A stretch of 47,516 bases of DNA from Prevotella sp. GTDB taxonomy: Bacteria > Bacteroidota > Bacteroidia > Bacteroidales > Bacteroidaceae. Positions 25,918 through 32,932 of the stretch are shown piece after piece. The stretch is from contig JAJWLX010000022.1 in assembly GCA_021636625.1 (NCBI GenBank), positions 1-47,516 of the forward strand, in the 5' to 3' direction. The stretch's first letter is position 1, and each line of letters starts with the position of its first letter. The position numbers and the translations under genes are program-made. The notes under the pieces are model-generated. The model made no database searches. It saw only the letters and a program-made list of their open reading frames with translations, and was not told the DNA's origin.

Positions 25918-26240
25918 GGGAGAAGGAACGTTTACTTGAGGGAGAAAGGACCTATGGAAGAAGGATAAATGATACTCACTTCGTATCGGTTGACCCTAGT
26001 CATCCATATAGATGACCCGGGTCATCTATATGGATGACGGTAGTGGTCTATATGGATGACGGGAGTCATCCGATTGTAAGAAGGTATGTTTCCTCCTTCT
26101 CTTCCACGTTCTTTCTCCCTCCGGCAAACGTTCTTTCTCCCCTTCGTATTGGTTCCATCGTTTACTGTTTTTAGTTCCGTCGTTTACTGTTTCTGGTTCC
26201 GTCATTCTCTGTTATTAGTTCCATCGTTTACTCTTGTTGC
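25918..26240. repeat. Degenerate 22-bp periodic array (about 15 units)
   Basis: Written in rows of 22 from 25918, the sequence shows matching starts. Rows 25918 and 25940 begin GGGAGAA. Rows 26006, 26028 and 26050 begin ATATRGATGAC. Rows 26116 and 26138 begin TCCC, and rows 26094 and 26116 end CGTTCTTTC. Rows 26160, 26182 and 26226 begin GTTTACT, and rows 26138-26204 end GTTCCRTC. The period never slips over about 320 bp, though the unit sequence changes along the array. It lies between the divergent VirE and AAA/PD-(D/E)XK genes. It is built like an iteron or multi-operator region. Confidence 0.75.
25999..26038. repeat. Perfect 40-bp palindrome
   Basis: The left half 25999-26018 (GTCATCCATATAGATGACCC) is the exact reverse complement of 26019-26038, with no spacer and CCCGGG at the centre. 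Each half contains GTCATC...GATGAC, itself a palindrome. A third unit (26043-26060) and a half site (26065-26071) follow at 22-bp steps. Confidence 0.95.
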
Positions 26241-26408
26241 AAGTGATGTGAAGCGGCGTCGATAAAAAATGCCTTCACACTTAAGCCAGTGAATATCAGT
26301 ATATTGAAGTTGCTGTGAAAGGAGAAATGATTTTGTAATTCAAATAAGAGTTTTCCATAGATATTCGATTATTTATTTAATACCCAAGAGTAGATTCTGG
26401 CAGAAATG

Positions 26409-26441
26409 TTTGGTGATTACGGAAAAAATGATTAGTTTTGC
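26409..26441 (+). promoter_or_regulatory. Promoter of the AAA/PD-(D/E)XK gene
   Basis: TTTG (26409-26412), 20 bp, TAGTTTTGC (26433-26441). The gene starts about 50 nt downstream. Confidence 0.75.
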
Positions 26442-26492
26442 AGTTGAATAGGCTGATAGGTTGTTATCACCGGAAACTTAAAAGACAGAACA

Positions 26493-28055
26493 ATGGCAGA
26501 ATTGAAATTATATCCAGTAGGAATCCAGACATTCGAGGAAATAATCACTCGGAATCTTCTGTATGTAGATAAGACGGAATATGTCTATCGCATGACTCAT
26601 AGCGGTGGCAAGCATTTCTTCTTAAGTCGTCCGCGCCGTTTCGGAAAGTCATTGCTTGTTTCAACATTCAAAAGCTATTTTCAAGGCAAAAAGGAACTCT
26701 TCAAAGGATTAGCCATCGAAAAGCTGGAAAACGAGTGGACGGAATATCCTGTACTGCATTTTAGTATGGCAGGAGGTAAGCATATGGAGAAAGACCAGCT
26801 GGAAAGATATCTGGGAAGGCGACTTGCCGAGCATGAAAAGGTATGGGGTATTGCATCTCCTGCTGTTGATGCGAACGACCGTCTCATTTCGCTCATCCAG
26901 AGAGCTTATGAAAAGACAGGTAAGCAGGTTGTCGTACTGATTGATGAGTATGATGCACCTCTTCTTGACGTTGTTCATAGCGAGGTTAACTTGCCGGTGC
27001 TTCGCAATGTGATGCGCAATTTTTATAGTCCGTTGAAGGATTGTGAACCAATGCTCCGTTTTGTCTTCCTGACCGGTATTACGAAGTTCTCGCAATTGAG
27101 TATCTTTAGTGAACTGAATAACATTACGAATATAAGTATGGATGATGAATATGCAGGAATCTGTGGTATTACCAGAGAAGAATTGGAAACACAGATGTCT
27201 GCGAATGTTGATGTGTTGGCGGAGAAAATGGGAAAGAGCAGAGAGCAAATGCTTGAATCCTTGCGAGAGTTTTATGATGGTTATCATTTTGCTGCCCAGT
27301 CACCTGATATATTTAATCCATATAGCTTGCTGAATGCCATGGCAAAAAGTAAGTTGGATTATTATTGGTTCTCTTCAGGCACGCCAACTTATCTGATAGA
27401 AATGCTCAAGAAATTCCAGGTTATGCCATCGGAGATTGGTAGTTGTGAAGCCGACCAGTCGGAGTTTGATGCACCAACAGAAGGTATGTCATCTGTTATG
27501 CCTTTATTGTATCAGAGTGGTTACATCACCATTAAGGGGTACGATCCGGAGACGGAACTCTATACCCTGGATATTCCTAACAAGGAGATTCGGGTAGGGC
27601 TATACCGTAGTCTCTTACCTAATTATATAGGTATGAATACGGTGAAGGGAACTACGACCATTGCCAAGATGTCAGCTCTTATCCGTCGCAATGATATGGA
27701 TGGAGCCATGCGGATGCTTCAGGCTTATCTGGCCACGGTTCCGTATTGCAACAATGTTGACTCTGAGGGACATTATCAGCAGATGATGTATGTGATATTC
27801 TCTATTCTTGATAATTATGTAGATGTAGAAGTTCGCACTCCATCGGGAAGGGTGGATATGGTATTGAGAACTGCTACCCATCTTTATCTTTTTGAGTTGA
27901 AGCTCAATAAGGATGCTGATGCAGCGATGAAGCAGATCGATCTTAAGGAATATCCTAAGCGCTTCGCTTTAAGCGGCTTGCCAATCGTAAAGGTTGGGGT
28001 TAACTTTGATGTGGCAACGCATAATATTACAGATTGGAAGATAGAAGCGGAGTAA
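26493..28055 (+). CDS. AAA-ATPase-like / PD-(D/E)XK nuclease protein (DUF1703 type)
   Basis: The 520-residue protein belongs to the large Bacteroidetes family with an N-terminal AAA-like ATPase and a C-terminal DUF1703 nuclease-fold domain. The start LYPVGIQTFEEIITRNLLYV is typical. The degenerate Walker A is SRPRRFGKS (45-53) and Walker B is VVLIDEYDAPL (148-158). Near the end, VDMVLRTATHLYLFELKLNK carries the PD-(D/E)XK residues Asp455, Glu468 and Lys470. Members occur in many copies per genome. They are suspected of defence, mobile-element or regulatory roles, with no proven substrate. The gene is AT-richer than its housekeeping neighbours and is convergent with a small coiled-coil ORF 18 nt away, which suggests acquisition as a cassette. 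Confidence 0.88.
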   Translation: MAELKLYPVGIQTFEEIITRNLLYVDKTEYVYRMTHSGGKHFFLSRPRRFGKSLLVSTFKSYFQGKKELFKGLAIEKLENEWTEYPVLHFSMAGGKHMEKDQLERYLGRRLAEHEKVWGIASPAVDANDRLISLIQRAYEKTGKQVVVLIDEYDAPLLDVVHSEVNLPVLRNVMRNFYSPLKDCEPMLRFVFLTGITKFSQLSIFSELNNITNISMDDEYAGICGITREELETQMSANVDVLAEKMGKSREQMLESLREFYDGYHFAAQSPDIFNPYSLLNAMAKSKLDYYWFSSGTPTYLIEMLKKFQVMPSEIGSCEADQSEFDAPTEGMSSVMPLLYQSGYITIKGYDPETELYTLDIPNKEIRVGLYRSLLPNYIGMNTVKGTTTIAKMSALIRRNDMDGAMRMLQAYLATVPYCNNVDSEGHYQQMMYVIFSILDNYVDVEVRTPSGRVDMVLRTATHLYLFELKLNKDADAAMKQIDLKEYPKRFALSGLPIVKVGVNFDVATHNITDWKIEAE

Positions 28056-28073
28056 ACTGAGTGGTATCCTGGC

Positions 28074-28295
28074 TCAGGGGAGATAGTCCGTGTCTTCAAT
28101 ATTTAGCAAGGTTAATCTCTTCTTGTTGTCTTTTAGTAAATGAAACAAGGAGGCAACATCAGATAGGTCACTTTTAAGTTGACTTATCTGATGTGATAAT
28201 TTGTTTACTTTGTCTTCAATGACCGTAGATTTGCTTTCGTCGTCAATACTTTCTAATCTGTAGAGCAGACTTCTTAATAACTTTTCTAATTCCAT
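28074..28295 (-). CDS. Small coiled-coil protein, hypothetical
   Basis: A 73-residue ORF with heptad-like spacing of Leu/Ile (LEKLLRSLLYRLESI, VNKLSHQISQLKSDL), predicted to be mostly helical and possibly dimeric. It has no signal peptide and no recognised family. It lies 18 nt from the convergent AAA/nuclease gene and downstream of yhcG on the same strand. The 4 x 21-bp array is 58-141 bp upstream of its start. I see no Bacteroidetes promoter for it. It could be a regulator of the array or a chance ORF. The clean heptads favour a real protein. Confidence 0.5.
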   Translation of the reverse strand: MELEKLLRSLLYRLESIDDESKSTVIEDKVNKLSHQISQLKSDLSDVASLFHLLKDNKKRLTLLNIEDTDYLP

Positions 28296-28352
28296 GTACT
28301 CGTTTCCTATTTTATAGCTTAGTTGAACTTCCTTAAAAAATATTTTATGTTG

Positions 28353-28436
28353 TTTGCGAACTGTTTTTCTTGGTTCGCGAACTGTTTTGTGCTGTTGGCG
28401 AACTATATTTTAGTGTTGGCGAACTCTTTTTGGCAT
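28353..28436. repeat. Four tandem 21-bp repeats
   Basis: GCGAAC occurs at 28356, 28377, 28398 and 28419, exactly 21 bp apart, within units of the form TTGGCGAACTNTTTT. Unit 2 contains the palindrome GTTCGCGAAC (28373-28382). A spacing of two helical turns puts all copies on one face of the DNA, as expected for an operator array. It lies between yhcG and the coiled-coil ORF. Confidence 0.9.
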
Positions 28437-28483
28437 TTGAAGGATAATTGAGTGGAATTATTGTATATACTTGCCTCGTTTTA

Positions 28484-29632
28484 TTATTTTTCTGACTCTG
28501 TATTTATATATTTGCAATATTCTTCAATGCTGCGTTGGATAACACCGCCCACTTTCAATTGTTCTTTATACTGCATAATCATCATGGGACTCATGCTACG
28601 GTTGAGAGCAAAACGCACTGTTTCCATGTCTGATTCTTTACATAGAATGATACCAATAGTTGGGTTCTCGTTGGATCTACGTTCCTCTTGGTCAAGTGCT
28701 TCAAGATAAAATTCCAATTGCCCTTGGTAAGCTGGATGGAACTCTGTGGTTTTTAACTCAAATGCAACCATGCATTGTAGCTGTCTGTGATAGAACAATA
28801 AATCAACTTTATATGTTTTCCCTCCGACTTTGATGGGATGTTCCTCATCAATGAATAAAAAGTCTTTTCCCACTTCAAGAATGAACTCCTTCATATGCTC
28901 AACAATACCCTTACGAAGTCTTGTCTCTTTGTATTTCTTAGGCAAACCCAGAAAGTCAAGGTATGCAGTATCTTTAAACATGGCAGGTGACTTTGCATAC
29001 GTAGTGTGGAGTACGTCGGACTGGCTGTCTTTGGCACGTAATATCGAAGCCATCGTATCAGTTTTGATAGCTCGTTCTAATTGCTTGTATTCAAGATGCT
29101 CAAACTTTGAGTATATTATGTAAAATAGACGTTCTTCTGCTGATTTGCAGCGATTTAATATAAGTTGATGATTGCTCCATCCTGTAGAGAAAAGGACATA
29201 AGGAATTTGTGCCAATTGAATTGGCACAAATTCTTCAAGTTGTATTTGTGCCAATTCAATTGGCACAAATTGAGAATTCTTATCCGAGTTCTTGTTAGTG
29301 AACAATTTGGGTAAATTTGTGGTCTCTAACAGTTGGCAGAACGAATCAGTACTATAGGTATCATAAAATTGCACCATTTTATATATCGTACGATAGCTCC
29401 ATCCTTTGATGGTTGGATCTTGCGTTCTTATAAACTCTGAGAGTTGGCGTACAATACCTGCTCCCCATTCTGCATTTTTTAGTTTGTGGCTAATATATCC
29501 ACCTACTTCCCATATCATGCGCAGTGATTCATCGTCAATGGTTTTAGAAACTCTCTGACGATGATAGCTGATGATTCCAAATATTTGATTGAAATCATTT
29601 CTTATTTCGATATTTACATTGTTTTCTGCCAT
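28484..29632 (-). CDS. YhcG-type PD-(D/E)XK nuclease domain protein (DUF1016)
   Basis: The 382-residue protein fits the YhcG/DUF1016 family. The N-terminal half has RMIWEVGGYISHKLKNAEWG and GWSYRTIYKMVQFYDTY, a helix-turn-helix-like DUF1016 N-domain. The C-terminal half has KVDLLFYHRQLQCMVAFELK, with the nuclease Asp and Glu-X-Lys in place, then PAYQGQLEFYLEALD. YhcG proteins are linked to mobile and defence loci and to repair of DNA ends, but the activity is unsettled. Between the two domains an odd Gln/Ala-rich segment (FVPIELAQI and FVPIQLAQI) is encoded by two DNA palindromes. The start at 29632 is immediately downstream of a gene remnant. Confidence 0.85.
   Translation of the reverse strand: MAENNVNIEIRNDFNQIFGIISYHRQRVSKTIDDESLRMIWEVGGYISHKLKNAEWGAGIVRQLSEFIRTQDPTIKGWSYRTIYKMVQFYDTYSTDSFCQLLETTNLPKLFTNKNSDKNSQFVPIELAQIQLEEFVPIQLAQIPYVLFSTGWSNHQLILNRCKSAEERLFYIIYSKFEHLEYKQLERAIKTDTMASILRAKDSQSDVLHTTYAKSPAMFKDTAYLDFLGLPKKYKETRLRKGIVEHMKEFILEVGKDFLFIDEEHPIKVGGKTYKVDLLFYHRQLQCMVAFELKTTEFHPAYQGQLEFYLEALDQEERRSNENPTIGIILCKESDMETVRFALNRSMSPMMIMQYKEQLKVGGVIQRSIEEYCKYINTESEK
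29204..29270. repeat. Two palindromes inside the yhcG-type gene
   Basis: 29204-29232 is AATTTGTGCCAATT, one base, then the exact complement (14-bp arms). 29244-29270 repeats it with 13-bp arms. They are 40 bp apart and encode the repeated PIELAQI/PIQLAQI segment. Confidence 0.92.
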
Positions 29633-29638
29633 AATCTT

Positions 29639-29725
29639 TTAATTATTATATCCAAATTTATTCCATGCTTCGAGGACGAGGCACTTGGTGCGGTATTCGC
29701 CGTATTGGCGCAACTCGTTGTCTTT
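29639..29725 (-). pseudogene. C-terminal remnant of an unidentified gene
   Basis: A start-less minus-strand frame of 28 codons reads KDNELRQYGEYRTKCLVLEA then WNKFGYNN and stop. It looks like a genuine protein C-terminus (mixed charged and aromatic residues, no low-complexity bias), bounded upstream by TAG at 29726-29728. It ends 7 nt before the yhcG start. The family was not recognised. It could be chance. Confidence 0.3.
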
Positions 29726-29736
29726 CTATTCTATAT

Positions 29737-31023
29737 TTACTGGTTTTTCAAGTCCTTATCTACCATGGCGCAGACACAGGAGTCTGACCATACATTCTCT
29801 GCCGTCTCTACCATGTCGATAATGGTATAGATTGGCAGGATGATGCCCATGATGCCGATAGGAGCATTGATACCGGACATCAGAGATAGGGTAAGGAAAT
29901 AACATCCCATCGGTACTCCTGCATTTCCCACTGCTGAGATAACTGAAATGAAGAGCCAGAGAATCATCGTAGTCCAAGGTAAAGGCATTCCTCCATTCTG
30001 CATCAGGAATAAGGAGGTTACGAGGATAAACGCAGCGCAACCATTCATATTGATGGTAGTACAGATAGGTAATACAAAGCGGGAAACCTGATTGGAAACT
30101 CCCAGTCTATCTTCTGCAGTCTGCATCGTCACCGGCAACGTAGCAGCAGAACTCTTTGTAAACAAAGCCATTAATACTGCCGGCATCATCTTGCCCAAAG
30201 TGCGCACTGGATTCAAACCTCTTGCCAAAAGGAAGAGCGGAAGGATGATGAAGAATTGAATGATATTACCTCCCAGGATAACAGCTACGTACTTTCCTAG
30301 AGAAGCCATCACGATACCCGCAGAGAACTGGGCTGAGAGTTGTGCTGCAAAGGCAACGATACCCAGAGGCAAAGCCCAGATTAATCCATGAATCAGCATG
30401 AAAAGCAGATCCTGTAATCCAAACAATCCCTTCATCACGACTTCTTTTTTATCGCTTGATGGCATTTTGGTTAAAGCAATACCTGCTGCTGCCGCCAAAA
30501 TCAATATAGAGAGTACATTTCCTTCGGCAAACGGCTTGATGATGTTGTTGGGTATTACCCCAAGAATATGGTCATAATAGCTGGTTTCTCCCAGCTTTTG
30601 GGGAACATCCGCCATACCGCTCTGTACCAAGGCAGTAGGTAAATTGCCTGGAGAAACGATGTTGTAGAGCACCAGTCCCACTGCTGCAGCTGCTATCGTC
30701 GTGAGCAGGGTGTAGGTGATGGCGTGGCGGAATATCTTACCGGTATCTGCCTGATTGCCCAAGGATGCCAGGGTTGTGATGACTGCCAAGGCTATGGTTG
30801 GTACTGCCAGAAGCTGGAATAAGCGGGTATAGACCGTGGCGATGAAATTCATCAGGCCATCCAGCCAGCTGATGCCGAACATACCCAAAACTGCGCCTAC
30901 TATCAAAGCGCCAATCCATAGCATCAGCTGCCGGGTTTGCTTATTCTTCACTCCTTTTTGCTTACTGCTGCCAGCATTGCTATCCGGCTGTCTATTTCCC
31001 ATATCATTTATTGTTTTTACCAT
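29737..31023 (-). CDS. Dicarboxylate/amino acid:cation symporter (DAACS)
   Basis: The 428-residue inner-membrane carrier takes up glutamate, aspartate or C4-dicarboxylates with H+ or Na+. It shows the DAACS hallmarks. These are a cytoplasmic Lys/Gln-rich N-terminus, about eight membrane spans, the re-entrant loop LMALFTKSSAATLPVT (serine-rich hairpin 1), VLPICTTINMNGCA (substrate and sodium site region, the NMDG-like segment reads NMNG) and a late GNAGVPMG loop. Met1 or Met8 could be the start. The ATG at 31023 leaves the extra MVKTIND. A TACTTTTG box (plus 31048-31055) in the end of the HD gene could drive it separately. Confidence 0.88.
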   Translation of the reverse strand: MVKTINDMGNRQPDSNAGSSKQKGVKNKQTRQLMLWIGALIVGAVLGMFGISWLDGLMNFIATVYTRLFQLLAVPTIALAVITTLASLGNQADTGKIFRHAITYTLLTTIAAAAVGLVLYNIVSPGNLPTALVQSGMADVPQKLGETSYYDHILGVIPNNIIKPFAEGNVLSILILAAAAGIALTKMPSSDKKEVVMKGLFGLQDLLFMLIHGLIWALPLGIVAFAAQLSAQFSAGIVMASLGKYVAVILGGNIIQFFIILPLFLLARGLNPVRTLGKMMPAVLMALFTKSSAATLPVTMQTAEDRLGVSNQVSRFVLPICTTINMNGCAAFILVTSLFLMQNGGMPLPWTTMILWLFISVISAVGNAGVPMGCYFLTLSLMSGINAPIGIMGIILPIYTIIDMVETAENVWSDSCVCAMVDKDLKNQ

Positions 31024-31061
31024 GATTTTAAATTATTATTTTTTAGACAAAAGTATTCTCC

Positions 31062-31571
31062 TTATTCCAACCCCCACATATCATTCAGCATTCGGATTGC
31101 TGACTCCGAGCGGAATACATGGTCGCGGAAGGTGATGATGCCTTCGGGAGCAAGGTGGGCTTCGAAGGAATTCACCAGGAAATCTGCTTCGAGCAGAATG
31201 CGGTGGTCGAGGCTGGTAACATCTTGATAAGTATGATGATGGGCAATGAGCCAGCAGATTCTTTCTGTCTGCGCGGCTGTGAATCCATCTACTTCTGAGA
31301 GTACTTTTCTTGCCTCATCAGGACCCAGTTCTTCCTGATGCTTGCCATCGCAGTTGCCGTATCTTGCTTCTGAAACGTGAATGCCTACATCGTGAAGAAT
31401 GGCTGCTGCTTCGAGCACGAAGAGTTCTTCTCCGGTCATTCCCTCTGCTATCGCAATCATACGGGCAAAGTCGTGCACCTTTACGAAATGCTGGATGAGT
31501 GGCGCATCGCCACCATCGTACTTAATCATCGCCCTCATCAGTTGGGCGAGTGTCAATTCCTTGTTTGTCAT
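31062..31571 (-). CDS. HD domain phosphohydrolase
   Basis: The 169-residue protein is a single HD domain with the metal-binding set His33, His60-Asp61 (AAILHDVGIH), the extra His111-His112 pair and Asp130 (LLEADFLVN). Small stand-alone HD proteins hydrolyse phosphoesters, often nucleotides. Some in this size class are 5'-nucleotidase or oxetanocin-A-type enzymes. It lies between the symporter (38 nt) and the TauE permease on the same strand, probably in one transcript. The substrate cannot be told. Confidence 0.85.
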   Translation of the reverse strand: MTNKELTLAQLMRAMIKYDGGDAPLIQHFVKVHDFARMIAIAEGMTGEELFVLEAAAILHDVGIHVSEARYGNCDGKHQEELGPDEARKVLSEVDGFTAAQTERICWLIAHHHTYQDVTSLDHRILLEADFLVNSFEAHLAPEGIITFRDHVFRSESAIRMLNDMWGLE

Positions 31572-31617
31572 AATCTTATGTTTTTAAAAAAATCAATATT
31601 TATATCTACTAAAGATG

Positions 31618-31689
31618 TTAATCGAAAAGCTTCTTCCAAATCCACAATACCGCTATGGCGCCAATGACGCAGAAAATGAAGTTGATACG
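31618..31689 (-). pseudogene. In-frame continuation of the TauE permease gene after an amber codon
   Basis: Directly after the TAG stop (31690-31692), the same frame continues RINFIFCVIGAIAVLWIWKK then LFD and TAA at 31618-31620. The 23 residues form a membrane helix with a positively charged end, exactly what a TauE permease needs as its last span. It is lost unless the amber codon is read through or is a sequencing error. Confidence 0.7.
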
Positions 31690-32418
31690 CTACGCCCCTA
31701 GAAGGAAGGTTAATCCGCTGATTCCGATATAGGCATAGATGATGTATTTGAGCAGGGAGCCGCTGAGGTGCCTGAACACCCAGGAGCCTATCAGGTTGCC
31801 AATGAAGACTCCGGCTATTCCGTAGATATAACCTATGGAGACCGTGGTGGTGAAGAAACCATTGTAGGCTCTTGCCAGTGTCATCATCAGATTGCCTACC
31901 AGGAAATAGGTCTGCGTCATCGCCAGATAGCGATCCTTGTCGGGCTCTGAACTGACGAAATAGAGTACGGCTGGTGGTCCCTGCATTCCGAAGAATCCTC
32001 CCATCAGTCCGCTCAATGTTCCTGCCGTAACCTGCACTGGAAGCGTTGTCTTCACCTTGATGTGCTTGCTGAAGAAGGCGAAGTAGATGCTCACGATGAT
32101 CAGCGTAATACCGAGCAATATGTTCAGTATGTGATATTCCATCCGCTTGAGCACGAAGATGGCTCCGATGGAAATGATGATGAAGGTGAACAGAATGGGC
32201 AGCAGCCGCCTCCAGGTGATGTACTTGTATTTCTGAATGACGATGATCAGCGAGGTGGTCATCGCCAGGATGCCTGAGAGGGTTGTTGCCTCACCGTAAG
32301 AGGGCATGATGGAGGGGAGCATCGTCATGATGAAGATGCCAAAACCGAAGCCAGTGGTGCGTTGCACAAAACTGGCTCCGATGCTCAACAGAAAAAGTTC
32401 GATGACAATATTGTCCAT
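31690..32418 (-). CDS. TauE/SafE family sulfite/anion permease, probably truncated
   Basis: The 242-residue membrane protein has 7 hydrophobic segments and the TauE/SafE repeats, FVQRTTGFGFG (about 18-28) and GTLSGLMGGFFGMQGPP (about 132-148). These form the two-fold related halves of the family. Members export sulfite, sulfonates or related organic anions. The usual size is about 250-270 residues with eight spans. Here the protein stops at ...TFLLGA, and the missing final span is encoded in frame just after the TAG. The gene is probably a recent nonsense mutant (CAG to TAG) or relies on readthrough. It starts 12 nt after bcp and is likely co-transcribed with it. Confidence 0.82.
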   Translation of the reverse strand: MDNIVIELFLLSIGASFVQRTTGFGFGIFIMTMLPSIMPSYGEATTLSGILAMTTSLIIVIQKYKYITWRRLLPILFTFIIISIGAIFVLKRMEYHILNILLGITLIIVSIYFAFFSKHIKVKTTLPVQVTAGTLSGLMGGFFGMQGPPAVLYFVSSEPDKDRYLAMTQTYFLVGNLMMTLARAYNGFFTTTVSIGYIYGIAGVFIGNLIGSWVFRHLSGSLLKYIIYAYIGISGLTFLLGA

Positions 32419-32430
32419 TCTGCTGTAGGC

Positions 32431-32892
32431 TTATTGATGGATGTAATCCAGAATCTGCTCTGCATGAATCTTGGTCTTGATCTCCTTTGGAGTGAAGATC
32501 TTCTCAATGACGCCTTCTTCGTTGACAAGATAGGTGGTGCGGAGGATTCCGATGGTCTTTCTGCCGCAGGTTACCTTCTCGCCCCAGCAGCCGAGTTCCT
32601 GCAAAAGGGTGGTCTCGGTATCGGCAATAAGTGGGAACTGCAGACCCTTGGTTTCTGCAAACTTCTTCTGCAGCGCCTGCTTGTCCTTGCTCACGCCGAT
32701 AATCTCGTAACCGGCTGCTGCCAGTTCCTCCTTATGAGCCTGCAGAGAGCAGGCTTCGGCAGTGCATCCGCTGGTGTTAGCCTTCGGATAACTGTAGAGC
32801 ACGAGCTTGCGACCACGATAGTCGCTTGCCTTGATTTCACGTCCGTCCTGGTCAATGCCAAGAATCTCTGGTATTTTATCTCCTACATTCAT
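32431..32892 (-). CDS. bcp: Thioredoxin-dependent thiol peroxidase (BCP-type peroxiredoxin)
   Basis: The 153-residue peroxiredoxin reduces hydrogen and alkyl hydroperoxides using thioredoxin. The catalytic motif PKANTSGCTAEAC has the peroxidatic Cys43 and the resolving Cys48 five residues later, the atypical two-Cys arrangement of BCP/PrxQ. YPKANTSGCT deviates slightly from the usual YPKxxTPGCT. It sits 40 nt after hrpB and 12 nt before the TauE gene, all on the minus strand. Confidence 0.93.
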   Translation of the reverse strand: MNVGDKIPEILGIDQDGREIKASDYRGRKLVLYSYPKANTSGCTAEACSLQAHKEELAAAGYEIIGVSKDKQALQKKFAETKGLQFPLIADTETTLLQELGCWGEKVTCGRKTIGILRTTYLVNEEGVIEKIFTPKEIKTKIHAEQILDYIHQ

Positions 32893-32932
32893 AATTATAT
32901 ATTATTTAAAAGTTATACTATTCTTCTTTCTA

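Noticed and set aside
25918..26240. CRISPR array
   Set aside because: The period is only 22 bp, no part is constant in all units, and no cas genes are near.
29737..31023. Frameshift in the symporter gene suggested by the orphan frame after its stop
   Set aside because: The symporter already ends at a normal length, and a separate TAG precedes the orphan frame, so it is not a shifted tail.
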